Shown here: piece after piece, positions 17,784 through 27,859 of the stretch
Layout: each line of letters starts with the position of its first letter
How positions within the stretch are numbered: position 1 is the stretch's first letter
Source of the DNA: Alcanivorax sediminis
GTDB taxonomy: Bacteria; Pseudomonadota; Gammaproteobacteria; Pseudomonadales; Alcanivoracaceae
Reading direction: 5' to 3'
DNA length: 64,000 bases
Assembly: GCF_009601165.1 (NCBI RefSeq)
Contig: NZ_WIRE01000002.1
Location: 186,001-250,000 of the forward strand
Translations under genes and position numbers: made by a program
The notes under the pieces: model-generated
Database searches by the model: none
Told to the model about the DNA's origin: nothing
What the model saw: only the letters and a program-made list of their open reading frames with translations

Positions 17784-17830
17784 CCGCCGCTACATGGACA
17801 CCCCGTTGATTTAGCATTTGGAGTGAATAG

Positions 17831-19036
17831 ATGGTCGCTTTGGTCAAGCCGCATGGTGCGGACGCATTAACCCCTCTGTACGTTGCCGATGAAGCCGCAC
17901 GCGTTGCTCTGCAGCACGAAGCGGAATCCCTGCCTTCGGTGGTGATCAGTTCTGCCGCTGCCGCCAACGCGGTGATGATGGGGGCTGGCTATTTCACCCC
18001 GCTGACCGGCTATATGAACAAGGCGGACATGCTCTCTGTGGCCGACAACATGACCACCGCCAGTGGCCTGTTCTGGCCGGTGCCGATCGTCAACATGCTG
18101 AAGGATGTCAGCGCTATTCAAGGCGCAAAGCGCATTGCCCTGCGTGACCCGAACGTGGATGGCCAGCCGGTGATTGCGGTGATGGACGTGGCCGCCATTG
18201 AGGAAGCCACCGACGCAGAACTGGAAGCCGTAGCTGAGCAGGTATTTGCCACCAACGACAAACAGCACCCGGGTGTGGCCAACTTCCTGGCGGCAGGTAA
18301 CTTCATTGTTTCCGGCGATATTCAGGTATTGAGCTACTCCTACTTCGCCGATGACTTCCCGGATACCTTCCGCACTGCAGTATCCATCCGCAACGAGTTC
18401 GTTGAGCGTGGCTGGAACAACGTGGTGGCCTTCCAGACCCGTAACCCGATGCACCGCGCCCACGAAGAACTGTGCCGCATGGCTCAGGAAGCCCTGAACG
18501 CTGACGGCATCCTGATTCATATGTTGCTGGGCAAGCTCAAAGAAGGTGATATTCCGGCTGACGTGCGGGATGCCTCCATTCGCAAGATGGTGGAAGTGTA
18601 CTTCCCGCCCAACACCGTGATGATCACCGGTTACGGCTTTGACATGCTGTATGCCGGTCCCCGTGAAGCGGTACTGCATGCCGTGTTCCGTCAGAACTGT
18701 GGTTGCAGCCACCTGATCGTTGGCCGTGACCATGCGGGTGTGGGCGATTACTACGGTGCTTTCGATGCCCAGACCATCTTCCAGGACAAAGTTCCGGCGG
18801 GCGCACTGGAGATCAAGATCTTCGAAGCCGATCACACGGCTTACTCCAAAAAGCTCGATCGTGTGGTGATGATGCGTGATGTACCGGATCACACCAAGGA
18901 CGATTTTGTTCTGCTGTCCGGCACCAAGGTGCGTGAGATGCTGGGTCAGGGCATTGCCCCGCCGCCGGAATTCTCCCGCCCGGAAGTGGCGCAGATCCTG
19001 ATGGATTACTACCAGGCGCTGGATGCAGGCAAGTAA
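17831..19036 (+). CDS. sat: Sulfate adenylyltransferase (ATP sulfurylase)
   Basis: Activates sulfate with ATP to APS, the first step of sulfate assimilation. The 401-residue protein is the homo-oligomeric Sat type, not the CysDN heterodimer. Seen: QTRNPMHRAHEEL (near residue 197, the HxxH nucleotide motif), GRDHAGVGDYYG (near 300) and the C-terminal LSGTKVREML. No APS kinase domain is fused. Strong codon bias. A terminator follows. Confidence 0.95.
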   Translation: MVALVKPHGADALTPLYVADEAARVALQHEAESLPSVVISSAAAANAVMMGAGYFTPLTGYMNKADMLSVADNMTTASGLFWPVPIVNMLKDVSAIQGAKRIALRDPNVDGQPVIAVMDVAAIEEATDAELEAVAEQVFATNDKQHPGVANFLAAGNFIVSGDIQVLSYSYFADDFPDTFRTAVSIRNEFVERGWNNVVAFQTRNPMHRAHEELCRMAQEALNADGILIHMLLGKLKEGDIPADVRDASIRKMVEVYFPPNTVMITGYGFDMLYAGPREAVLHAVFRQNCGCSHLIVGRDHAGVGDYYGAFDAQTIFQDKVPAGALEIKIFEADHTAYSKKLDRVVMMRDVPDHTKDDFVLLSGTKVREMLGQGIAPPPEFSRPEVAQILMDYYQALDAGK

Positions 19037-19076
19037 TCCACGCTTGGCATACCTGCTCTCGTAAGCAGCGACAAGA

Positions 19077-19103
19077 AAAGCCTCTGAGAAGAGGCTTTTT
19101 TTT
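19077..19103 (+). terminator. Terminator after sat
   Basis: AAAGCCTCT, loop GAGA, AGAGGCTTT with a run of T. Confidence 0.92.
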
Positions 19104-19195
19104 TGAAAATGAGTGTGTCGTGAAAAAAATGACCCCGCTTGCCATGAGCGTGCGCAAGCAAGCCGGCCGGCAAGTTTGATTCCGCGGTGAACAGT

Positions 19196-20524
19196 TTACG
19201 GGGTGGGAGACTCCGGCGTTGAAGAAGCTGGGGCGCGTTGTTGATTTAACCAGGCTCGCCGATCACGGTTGGGGTGTTCCCAATCCAGGTCTTTGACTTG
19301 ATGCATGGGCGTCATCGGCTGGTGGAAAAACATCACCAGTCTCAGTCCATCGGTAATGAAGGGGTCGCCTGTCAGATTGTGGCCCGGTTCGGCAATGCTT
19401 CGGGCATCCATGGCTCTGACGTAGCCAAACTCAGACAGCCGTTGCGAGAAGATCATGTCCTGCAGCAGGTAATCCCTTGCCTCATCCACATCGGGATCAA
19501 TCTTGTGGGTGGTGAGGGTGGGAGATTTGAACGTGAACCGTACCCCAATATCGCGACTGATCTGACCCAACCAGACGGCTTCACCTTCGCACATAACTGG
19601 GGCCCGCCACAGGCGCAGATGATTACGCTGGTGGATATTGCCGCGGGCTTTTTGCAGGGCCAGATCCTGGGGCCGGTCGAGGGCATACAGTGAACTCACC
19701 GGGGAGTAACGGTAACTGGAACCGATCAGAAAGGACTTGGTGGTTTTCCAGATGGAGCCGCCATGAATGCGCTCTGTCAGATCCCAGCCGCGTTGCACCA
19801 TGGCACTGAGCAGCAACTGGCTATCGCCCACCAGCGCGAAGTTGAGGGGATCCCCGCTGCCGCTGCTGTCTTCGTTGGTAGTGCAGCAGGGCTGCCTGGC
19901 GAGCCATTGGCGCAGTTCCTCGCGGCTCATGTCCACATATTCATGCTGCTCGTACAGTTCCTCGATGTTGACCTTTTCCACATCCAGCTTGATGCCGGGG
20001 ACATCCACCATGAACGAGGTCTGCCAGCTTCTGCCGCCGCCAAGCAAGGTTACGTTGACCACTTTCATCCCAAGATCGCGGTTAGTAAAGACAAAGCCGC
20101 TGGTGCGCTCTCCTGCAGGGAGGTTTACCGGCATCGCCCGCTCGATAAACATGCGGTCCACCGCTTGTTCGTCGTCCCTGTCGAACTTGCCTTTTACCTT
20201 CCAGGCCACTTCCAGTGGTGAGAAATATTCCTGATCGGTCGTGACAGGCAGGTAGTAGAGTTGATGAGATGTGTGGTTATCCACCTCGATCCACACTGCC
20301 TGAATACCGTGAACTCCCAGGGCGACGCCAAAGATTTCCCTGGCCTCGCGGTCACTGATCACATTGGCAGTGACGGTCAGCGCCTCTTCCTCGTGCTGTT
20401 GCGCGCCTTCACGGAGCTGTTCGGGCTGCACGGTACCGGGGTGGAAGCTGCAGCCGTTGAGCAGGAGTGACAGCAGTGCAAGGCCTGCCAGAATGAGGGC
20501 AGGGCGCGGCATTGGCTGGCTCAT
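19196..20524 (-). CDS. Lipoprotein with LssY C-terminal domain
   Basis: A 442-residue lipoprotein: hydrophobic leader and lipobox LLNGC (cysteine near residue 25). The second half (about 235-390) carries the LssY_C signature: a GDSQLLLSAMVQRGWDLTERI stretch, SSLYALDRPQDLALQ, a His/Arg-rich RNHLRLW and the TTHKIDPDVDEARDYL motif. The biochemical role of this domain is not established. It overlaps the upstream MscS gene by four bases (ATGA), so the lipoprotein probably works with the channel. Confidence 0.8.
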   Translation of the reverse strand: MSQPMPRPALILAGLALLSLLLNGCSFHPGTVQPEQLREGAQQHEEEALTVTANVISDREAREIFGVALGVHGIQAVWIEVDNHTSHQLYYLPVTTDQEYFSPLEVAWKVKGKFDRDDEQAVDRMFIERAMPVNLPAGERTSGFVFTNRDLGMKVVNVTLLGGGRSWQTSFMVDVPGIKLDVEKVNIEELYEQHEYVDMSREELRQWLARQPCCTTNEDSSGSGDPLNFALVGDSQLLLSAMVQRGWDLTERIHGGSIWKTTKSFLIGSSYRYSPVSSLYALDRPQDLALQKARGNIHQRNHLRLWRAPVMCEGEAVWLGQISRDIGVRFTFKSPTLTTHKIDPDVDEARDYLLQDMIFSQRLSEFGYVRAMDARSIAEPGHNLTGDPFITDGLRLVMFFHQPMTPMHQVKDLDWEHPNRDRRAWLNQQRAPASSTPESPTP

Positions 20525-22260
20525 GGTGTATCGTCCTCACGGTCGGCGGCGCGGCCCTTCTCCGGGTAGGGAAGATTGCCTTTCATGGCCGTTTTTTCTT
20601 CCTTGTTGAAGTCGGGGAAGGCCATCAGGGTATCGCTGGGCACGTCGCTGGCGTCGGGTTGAGCGGGGGCATCTCCACGCACCCATTGCTGCACGGGCAC
20701 GGCAAGGTGCAACCCATGCTGATCCAGCAAACCGAGAATGCGCAGGTTAAGGTCTTCGCTCACTGCCAGAAATTCGCTCCACTCCTTGCTGTCCACATAG
20801 CAGTTGATCTGGATGCGGTAGCTATCGCGAAGGATCTCCACAAACCGTACCCGTGCGGCCCGGTCGGTAAGGCGAGGGTGGCTGTAGATCAGGCGCCGCA
20901 GGTCCGCGAGCAGATTGCGCAGTTGGTCGGGGGTCGCACCCAGCCGAATGTGCAGATCACGCTGGAAGCGGCGGAAGTCTGACTCGCTGATATTTTCGAT
21001 ACTGGCGCTGGACAGTACCGAGTTGGGCACATAGACCACGCTGCGGTCCATGCGACGAATGCGGGTGGATCGCAGGCCGATTTCCTCAACGATGCCGGCG
21101 ATACTACCGACCACGCAGAACTGACCTGGTTGTACGGGTTTGGCAATGTACAGGGTGAAGGCGCCGATGACATTTTCCAGAGTCTTCTGGGCCGCCAGGG
21201 CCACGGCAATGGAGCCGATGCCAAGACCTGCCAGCACGGTGGTAATGTCGTAGCCGGAATCACTCAGCCAGAGCAGGAAGATCACCACGATGGCGACGAT
21301 CTTGAGGATGGTACGCACTGGACGAATGATGCCGGACCAGTATTTCTTGTTGGTGGCATTGCTGAGGAACAGGGCGGTGAGCAGTTCAATGATACCGAGC
21401 GCCAGAAACACCGTGGCCAGGTAGCCCAGTGCCGATTCATTCAGGTAAACCCGGGCCTTGATGGATAAGCCCAGTTCGCCCACACCAATTTGCAGCAGCT
21501 TGAAAAAAATGAACCAGCGCAAGGGTACTGAAAAGAAGCGATGCAGGGTGTCCTTGTAGCGCTCGGAATGCTCCAGTGCTGAGAGCAGCAGTCTGCGTAA
21601 CAAGGCCGCTGCCAACCAGGCGCCGATCACCATGATCAGGAAACCGGCGATCTGCCAGTTTTTCATGTACAGGATAGTAAAGTCGGGCAGGTAGTTGGCC
21701 AGCCGGGTTATCGCCGGGTTGTAGCCAAAGACCTCCCAAAGATGCGGAATCTCCTGCACGGTGGCATTGGAAATCTTCCAGACGCGACGGCCATTTTCCG
21801 GTACCCGTTGCAGGTAGAGTGGTTGGCTGCTGTCGGGCAGTGTCAGGGTGCCGAGCTTGTCGCGGTAGCTGGGCAGGCCGTCATCGAGATGACCTTCCGG
21901 CTGGTTGGACAGGCGAGTCAGGTCAAGAATCCGTTGTTGCCCCCAGACAATACTGAGTTGCTCAATCAGGATCGCGGGATCTGCACCGGTCATGTCGGCG
22001 GGCAGATAACGCATATCCAGATAAGCGCCAGCGGCCTGCCAGTCTCCCTGATTCCCGGCTTCCATGATCGCCAGCAAGGTGGTCAGCGGGGTGTCTCCGG
22101 GGCGCAGGCGGTCGTCTTCTTGCACCTGGGCAATCACCTCGCCGGCTTTCTGGTCTGTTTCGAGCACATCCTTGATCGTCGGCGTGCCGCCTTGGGCGGT
22201 AGCAAGCATGGGGATGAGGCTGCAGAGCAGGGCGAGTAGCAGGGCAGGTAATCGGAGCAT
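20521..22260 (-). CDS. MscS-family mechanosensitive channel
   Basis: A 579-residue exported and membrane protein. The ATG at 22260 starts a clean signal peptide (ending ATAQG); an upstream extension of 16 residues has no support. A periplasmic N-terminal domain (about 20-170) is followed by four or five membrane helices and the MscS core with GIGSIAVALAAQKTLENVIGA and VEEIGLRSTRIRRMDRSVVYVPNS. It would release solutes on osmotic downshock. The large N-terminal domain places it among the YbiO-like channels. Coupled to the LssY-domain lipoprotein. Confidence 0.9.
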   Translation of the reverse strand: MLRLPALLLALLCSLIPMLATAQGGTPTIKDVLETDQKAGEVIAQVQEDDRLRPGDTPLTTLLAIMEAGNQGDWQAAGAYLDMRYLPADMTGADPAILIEQLSIVWGQQRILDLTRLSNQPEGHLDDGLPSYRDKLGTLTLPDSSQPLYLQRVPENGRRVWKISNATVQEIPHLWEVFGYNPAITRLANYLPDFTILYMKNWQIAGFLIMVIGAWLAAALLRRLLLSALEHSERYKDTLHRFFSVPLRWFIFFKLLQIGVGELGLSIKARVYLNESALGYLATVFLALGIIELLTALFLSNATNKKYWSGIIRPVRTILKIVAIVVIFLLWLSDSGYDITTVLAGLGIGSIAVALAAQKTLENVIGAFTLYIAKPVQPGQFCVVGSIAGIVEEIGLRSTRIRRMDRSVVYVPNSVLSSASIENISESDFRRFQRDLHIRLGATPDQLRNLLADLRRLIYSHPRLTDRAARVRFVEILRDSYRIQINCYVDSKEWSEFLAVSEDLNLRILGLLDQHGLHLAVPVQQWVRGDAPAQPDASDVPSDTLMAFPDFNKEEKTAMKGNLPYPEKGRAADREDDTP

Positions 22261-22333
22261 GGAGAGTCTCGGTTTTGTCGCGTAGCGAGAAATGTACCCT
22301 GTCCCCATCGGCGAGCCAATTATCCGACCGATA

Positions 22334-22370
22334 GAAACAAACAGCCCCGTAATAACGGGGCTGTTGTTTC
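22334..22370 (-). terminator. Terminator after delta-60 repeat gene
   Basis: GAAACAAACAGCCCC and GGGGCTGTTGTTTC form a long near-perfect stem around a short AT loop, six bases past the stop codon. Confidence 0.85.
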
Positions 22371-22375
22371 AGGCA

Positions 22376-25300
22376 CTAGCAATGGCGCTGTCGCCGTATG
22401 AGTAGCAGGCCGGCAAACAGCCAGAACCAGTGCAATGCACCACCACCGCCACCAGAACCGCCGCCCTGTTGGCTGGCTTGCGGTGCCGGGTTCTCCAGCG
22501 TCAGGCTGGCCGCCAGGGTGTTGCTGTACTCCGGCGGGTTGGCGTCATCCAGTGCCTGCACGCTGATGGTGTATTCACCCGCTTCAAAATCCATGGGGTT
22601 CAGGGTGAGGGTGGCGCCGGTTTCGGCCTGCAGCACATCGTTGATCATCCAGCTGTAGGTGTGGCTGTCCTCCGGATTGCCGTCGGTGAGCGCGGCGCTC
22701 AGGAGGTAGTCCTGATTACGGCGGACCACTTTCTGCGGCTCAATCTCGCTACCGGTGAACACCACATCTTTGCTGCCGTCACCGCCAATGATGGCAAGGG
22801 TCACGTTGCTGATCACGGGAGCCACATTGAGCTCGGTGATGGTGACGCTGTGCTGTTTGCCTGCATCACCCAGGGCGGCATGTTCCAGTGCGTCGAGCCC
22901 GTTATTCTGGACCAGATTGAACAACACGATTTCATCCGCTTCGCCAGTCAGGCCGTCGTCGATGACGGTGAACTGGTAGGTGGCTGTGTTGGCTGGCTCG
23001 GCATCCTCTTCAATCACCAGGGTGTGCGACGCACCGTCATGGTCATCCTGGGTGGCGGTGGATTCAGCGGCCAGTTCTACGGGAAGGATCACTGGATAGC
23101 TGGCAGCATCGCCATTCAGGGTGACCGTGAGGGTGACGAGGCTGCCTTCGCCGACCATTTGGGCGCTACTGCTGAAGCGAGCCAGCGGCGTAATTTCGAT
23201 GATCTGGGTATCGCTGCTGGCGTTGTTTGCATTATCGGTGGCGGTCCAGGTGATGACATGACGCCCCGGAGGCAGTTCAACGGTGGTCGCGTTGTCAGTG
23301 GTATCCGGCAAGGCCGTCAGGAGACCGTCCTTCGCATCGCTGGCATAGGCGCTGCCCAGTTCCACTTCTGTCAATTCCCCGGTGGCGATCAAGCTGATGT
23401 CCATAGGGGCGATTACCTCAGGCGGGTTGTTGTCGCCGAAGGTGTCATCGGATTCATCGGGGATGCCATCGTTATCTTCGTCGCCAGGATAGGCGTCCAG
23501 TGTCAGCGTGGAGTTGCCCTGGCAGCTACTGTCGCAGGACGGATTCCAGGCGTCCGGGAGGCCGTCGCCATCGTCATCCACGGAAGCGTCACTGTTGTTG
23601 ATGAACGCATCGCTGTTGTCGCCCACGCCATCACCGTCGGTATCCGTAGTTTCGGTGGGGTCGTTGGGGAAGTCGTCGTTGTCGTTGGGCACGTTATCGT
23701 TGTCGCTGTCGCCGGGCAACAGATCCAGCGTCAGCCCGGAATTGGCCTGGCAGGTGCTGTCACAGCCGGCATTCCAGGCATCCGGCATGCTGTCGTTGTC
23801 GTCATCCTGGGCCGCGGCGGCATTGTCCGGGAAGGCATCATAGTCGTCCGGCACCCCGTCCCCATCGCTATCCACCGAAGTGCCGAGAACTCTTGCCACC
23901 AGAAATCTGGCCGGCGAGCTGGCATTGGCGCCCACCAGAATGTTGCCGTCGGCCTGGAGTGCGATCCGGGCCGCGCTGGTGGAGATGTCGATAAAGCTTT
24001 TACCGCCCTGACCAAAGTAGCTGTCCAGGCTGCCGTCCGGATTGAAACGTGCCAGCAGGATACCGGGGGCGTTGTTGGCATTGGTGGCTGAACCTGCCAG
24101 CAGGATCTGGCCATCCGGTTGTACCAGCAGATCGCGAACAATGTCATTGCCGCCGGCAAAGTCGGTGGTGATGCTGCCGTTGTTGGCAAAGCCGGTGTCA
24201 GGGCTGCCGTCGGCGTTGTAGCGGAGCAGGGCGAAATCCTGGTTGCCGTTAGCATCGATCGTGTTGGCTGCAACCAGAATCTTGCCGCTGGCCAGGATGA
24301 CCAGATCAACGCCCTGGGTGTTTGCCGCACCGGCATTGTCGATGGCGATGCCGGCAGTGCCGAAGCTGGGGTCCAGGGAGCCGTCTGTCTGGTAACGAGC
24401 CAGGGTGAGTTGCCGTTCGGTGGTACCGGTGTATCCCAGGGCGACCAGCTTGTTGTCACTCTGTTGGGCCACGGCGACATAATAGTTGTAGTCGCCGCCA
24501 ATGTCGGTGGTCACGATGCCATCGCTGTCGAAGCTGGTGTCTTGGGTGCCATCGATATTGTGGCGCAGGATCATGGATTCGGGCCGTGCCTGACTTGCGT
24601 TAAAACTGTAACCCACCGAGACCAGCTTGCCGTCGGTTTGCTGCAAGACGGCATTGGGGATTTCATAAGCGTTGCTGGACACATTGGTCTGCACGGCGCC
24701 GGCGGTACCAAAGCTCGCGTCTGCAGAGCCGTTGCTGTTCAGGCGCAACAGCAGGCTGGTAACAGAGCCGCTCAGCTGGCCAGTCGCCACCACCTTGCCA
24801 TCCGCTTGCACCAGCAGGTCGTTCAGGTACTCGGTGTTTCCCAGATCGGTGTGGCTGATGCCGTTATCGGCAAAACTCGTATCGAGAGAGCCATCACTGT
24901 TGTAGCGCACGATGACGGCATCTTCGTCCTGTCCGCCGAAAGCATTACCGGCTGCCAGAAACTTGCCGTCAGCCTGAAGTGCCAGGCCTCTGAGAGTGGC
25001 CCTGCTGGACCAGGTGCCCAGGTTGGCAACCAGGCTGCCGCTGCTGTTGAAGCCGGTATCCAGGCTGCCATCGTCATTGAAGCGCACCACGGTCAGGTCG
25101 TTACCGGTGGTACTCTGTAGATTGTTGGTCAAGCCGACCATCACCAGCTTGCCATCGGCCTGGCGCAGCAGGCGTTGGGGCAAATTATGAATTGGCAGTG
25201 GGGCGACGGCGTGACCGTCCCCATCGAAACCGGTATCCAGGCTGCCATCGCTGTTGAGGCGTATCAGGGTGAAATCATAGTGGCTGATGCCATCGGTGTA

Positions 25301-26428
25301 GCTTTGTGCGGCGGCGGCCAGTTTGCCATCGGGCAGCAGGATGATGTCGTAGCCTCTGGTTATGGTGGCGCCGGCCAGGATCTTTTGTTTCCCGGCCACG
25401 CCAAAGCCGGCGTCAAGACTGCCGTCACTGTTATAGCGCGCAACGGCCATCTTGATTTTGTTGTCCGTGTCACGGGCCTCGCCGCTCACCACCAGTTTGC
25501 CGTCTGGCTGTATGATCACGGCACGACCGTAATCGAAGCTGCCACCCATGTCGGTGAGTACCATGCCTGCAGCGCCAAAACCGGCATCCAGTGAACCGTC
25601 TGTATTAAATCGGGTCACGGCAAAGTCGAAATCGCTGCCGGTGTCTGCCCGGCCTGCAGCCACGATTTTGCCATCGCTCTGGATGGCCAGCCCGGTTGCG
25701 ATATCGGCGCCTGTGCCCCCGGCCAGGTTGTGCACGGCGATGCCATTGTCGGCAAAGCCGGTATCCACAGAACCGTCGCTGTTATAACGCACCAGCGCGA
25801 AATCAATGCCTTCTGCGCCACTGGCATAGCCGGCCGCGATCAGCTTGCCATCCGCTTGCAGTGCCAGCGCATTGGCAATGTCATTGGCGGCATTGATGGA
25901 GGTAACGGTAATGCCATTACTGCCAAAGCTGATGTCCGGGGTGCCGTCTTCAAGAAAGCGGGCGATAAAGAAATCATAACGGCGGTTGTTGCCCTGTGTT
26001 CTGCCGGCAACCACCAGCTTGCCATCGGGCTGTCGAACCATGGCAGTGATGACGTTGGTATCCGTGCCGATAGCCAGGGTTACCATGCCACTGTTGCCAA
26101 AGCTGCTGTCAGGGGTGCCATCAACGTTATAACGGGTGAGCAGACCGTTCAGTTTGCCATCGATCTGGGTATGCCCGGCGATCACCAGTTTGCCGTCAGG
26201 TTGCTCGATAACCGCACTGGCCTGGTCCTCCGGCGGCAGGGTGTTTTCAAGTACTTCGGTTTCCACCCAGCCGTTTGTGCCGAAGCTGGTGTCCAGCTCG
26301 CCGGCGCCGGCCAGTGCCTGTTGTGAGCCCAGCATGAGCAGAGCGCTGAATCCAATGGCAAGATTCGCGCGATTGCAGAACCGGTTGATGCGATAACGGT
26401 CCGGCGTCGCCCTGGATGACCCCATCAT
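22376..26428 (-). CDS. Delta-60 repeat protein with GlyGly-CTERM anchor
   Basis: A 1350-residue exported protein. The start is one of two adjacent ATGs (26428 or 26425) behind AAGGGGG. A signal segment (about 17-40, ending QQALA) is followed by about 14 delta-60 units with the pattern N-S-D-G-S-L-D-T-G-F-x-x-x-G, likely a beta-propeller or solenoid. Then come acidic DxDxDGxxD calcium-binding-like stretches (about 870-1010), HYR/Ig-like and Calx-beta-like modules (about 1015-1310), and GGGSGGGG, a hydrophobic helix and RRQR at the end. That tail matches GlyGly-CTERM, a rhombosortase signal linked to type II secretion. Probably a surface adhesin or secreted structural protein; no enzyme motif. 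Confidence 0.85.
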   Translation of the reverse strand: MMGSSRATPDRYRINRFCNRANLAIGFSALLMLGSQQALAGAGELDTSFGTNGWVETEVLENTLPPEDQASAVIEQPDGKLVIAGHTQIDGKLNGLLTRYNVDGTPDSSFGNSGMVTLAIGTDTNVITAMVRQPDGKLVVAGRTQGNNRRYDFFIARFLEDGTPDISFGSNGITVTSINAANDIANALALQADGKLIAAGYASGAEGIDFALVRYNSDGSVDTGFADNGIAVHNLAGGTGADIATGLAIQSDGKIVAAGRADTGSDFDFAVTRFNTDGSLDAGFGAAGMVLTDMGGSFDYGRAVIIQPDGKLVVSGEARDTDNKIKMAVARYNSDGSLDAGFGVAGKQKILAGATITRGYDIILLPDGKLAAAAQSYTDGISHYDFTLIRLNSDGSLDTGFDGDGHAVAPLPIHNLPQRLLRQADGKLVMVGLTNNLQSTTGNDLTVVRFNDDGSLDTGFNSSGSLVANLGTWSSRATLRGLALQADGKFLAAGNAFGGQDEDAVIVRYNSDGSLDTSFADNGISHTDLGNTEYLNDLLVQADGKVVATGQLSGSVTSLLLRLNSNGSADASFGTAGAVQTNVSSNAYEIPNAVLQQTDGKLVSVGYSFNASQARPESMILRHNIDGTQDTSFDSDGIVTTDIGGDYNYYVAVAQQSDNKLVALGYTGTTERQLTLARYQTDGSLDPSFGTAGIAIDNAGAANTQGVDLVILASGKILVAANTIDANGNQDFALLRYNADGSPDTGFANNGSITTDFAGGNDIVRDLLVQPDGQILLAGSATNANNAPGILLARFNPDGSLDSYFGQGGKSFIDISTSAARIALQADGNILVGANASSPARFLVARVLGTSVDSDGDGVPDDYDAFPDNAAAAQDDDNDSMPDAWNAGCDSTCQANSGLTLDLLPGDSDNDNVPNDNDDFPNDPTETTDTDGDGVGDNSDAFINNSDASVDDDGDGLPDAWNPSCDSSCQGNSTLTLDAYPGDEDNDGIPDESDDTFGDNNPPEVIAPMDISLIATGELTEVELGSAYASDAKDGLLTALPDTTDNATTVELPPGRHVITWTATDNANNASSDTQIIEITPLARFSSSAQMVGEGSLVTLTVTLNGDAASYPVILPVELAAESTATQDDHDGASHTLVIEEDAEPANTATYQFTVIDDGLTGEADEIVLFNLVQNNGLDALEHAALGDAGKQHSVTITELNVAPVISNVTLAIIGGDGSKDVVFTGSEIEPQKVVRRNQDYLLSAALTDGNPEDSHTYSWMINDVLQAETGATLTLNPMDFEAGEYTISVQALDDANPPEYSNTLAASLTLENPAPQASQQGGGSGGGGGALHWFWLFAGLLLIRRQRHC

Positions 26429-26802
26429 AATTCCCCCTTGTTTTATGTTCAGACATCGCCTGGCGCGGACGCACCGGTAACGATATTTCCTCATTAAGGG
26501 AAGAGTAGGGCTGGGTTGTGTGCTGCACATCCCCCAAATTGGTTAGGGTGTTTTGTATAGGCTTGCGGATTGGCGGGAGGCTACCTGAATCAGGGCATGA
26601 AGCGTGCCGGCTTTGGTGTTGCCGGTTTCTTTCGCATCACAGAAACCCGTTCCGGCCCCGGCAGGCGTTCCGGGCGGGCCTTCCTGGCCGTCGAGTGGTC
26701 TGTTCGGTGGATATAGTGCCGGATTCGGGGCGCATTTTGCTTTAGAATGCCCGCCCAGTGTCCAGAATGACCCTTGGGTTGTACGTCATTAAGAGGTTCT
26801 CC
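26429..26802. other. Intergenic gap between divergent genes
   Basis: 374 bp with no convincing gene. It holds the leader of the delta-60 gene, a GC-rich middle part with weak dyads, and a probable -10 box TAGAAT at 26743-26748 followed by GCCCGCC ahead of lpxO. The ribosome site AAGAGG precedes the lpxO start. Confidence 0.5.
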
Positions 26803-27708
26803 ATGGCAGTGATTATCAGCGCCCTGTTGATCTATGTGGGGTGTATTGTCTTTATCCGTATCCGCAATGCGGAGCCGTTCGGGCTCAAGCGCCAGCTGAC
26901 GGACTTTTCGACCTTTATGGTGCCGTTCAACATCCCGGCCTATCTGCTGTCGAAGGTGCCCACCACTCCGCAGGTGGACAAGAAGCACTTTCCCGAGCTG
27001 CAGCTGATCGAGGATAACTGGGAAACCATCCGTGACGAGGCGCTGGCGCTTTATACCGGTGGTAATATCACCGCCAAGGATGACCTGCCTGCCAGCAGCT
27101 TCTACAAGGACGGCCGCTGGACCAGCTTTTACCTCAAGGTGTACGACAACAAGCTGCCTTCGGCCTACGAGCTGGCGCCGAAGACCATGGCCCTGCTGGA
27201 TCAGATTCCGACCATGAACATCGCCCTGTTCGCGGTATTGATGCCGGGCAAGAAGCTGAACCGTCACCATGACCCCTTTGCCTACACCCTGCGTTATTCC
27301 ATGGGCCTGAGCACGCCCAATGACGAGGGTTGTGGCCTGACCATCAACGAGGATGATTACATCTGGCGCGATGGCGACAGCGTGGTATTCGATGAAACCT
27401 ATATCCACTCTGCCTGGAACAACACGGACAAGCCCCGCATCATCCTGATGACGGATGTGGATCGCCCCATGAAACTGAAGTTTGTGGAGAAGATCTACTG
27501 GAGCTTCGGCTGGTTCTTCAACCGCCTGTTCTTTATTGACAACCTGAACCCCGAGCACACCGGGTTCGGCAACAAGCTCGGCAAGGGTGTGCTGGCGTAC
27601 AAGCACTTCCTCAAGTCCGTGAAGCGTCGCAACAAGACCTTCTACGTGGTGGCCAAGTGGGTGGTGATTCTGGGTGTCCTCTACGCCATCGGTTCCCAGT
27701 TCGTCTGA
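26803..27708 (+). CDS. lpxO: Lipid A hydroxylase, LpxO family (Asp/Asn beta-hydroxylase)
   Basis: A 301-residue Fe(II)/2-oxoglutarate dioxygenase that would hydroxylate a lipid A acyl chain at the cytoplasmic membrane face. The ATG at 26803 follows AAGAGG and gives the usual LpxO length; in-frame starts at 26758 and 26767 lack a site. An N-terminal TM (1-18) and a C-terminal TM (about 280-298) bracket the catalytic domain. The iron ligands are in NRHHDPFAYTLRYSMGL and HSAWNNTDKPRIILM. The modification would fit an envelope adapted to hydrocarbons. Confidence 0.85.
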   Translation: MAVIISALLIYVGCIVFIRIRNAEPFGLKRQLTDFSTFMVPFNIPAYLLSKVPTTPQVDKKHFPELQLIEDNWETIRDEALALYTGGNITAKDDLPASSFYKDGRWTSFYLKVYDNKLPSAYELAPKTMALLDQIPTMNIALFAVLMPGKKLNRHHDPFAYTLRYSMGLSTPNDEGCGLTINEDDYIWRDGDSVVFDETYIHSAWNNTDKPRIILMTDVDRPMKLKFVEKIYWSFGWFFNRLFFIDNLNPEHTGFGNKLGKGVLAYKHFLKSVKRRNKTFYVVAKWVVILGVLYAIGSQFV

Positions 27709-27859
27709 GCGGATGTTTTGGTGCCGGCTGTTATGGTCGGCACGTGCTCTTCCTGCGTAACAGGTCTCATATTCCCGCGTTTTTACCCGTCTGGCTGCCT
27801 TGGCTTTGACGCGGCTCCATGCCACCATGCCTATGCATGAAATTGGCAGGATAAGAATA

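Noticed and set aside
22430..24091. Long plus-strand open frame opposite the delta-60 gene
   Set aside because: Gly/Val/Ala-rich low-complexity translation mirrors the repeats on the other strand; no ribosome site or family resemblance.
27721..27742. GTGCCG/CGGCAC hairpin after lpxO considered as terminator
   Set aside because: Short stem, long loop and no T-run; too weak to list.
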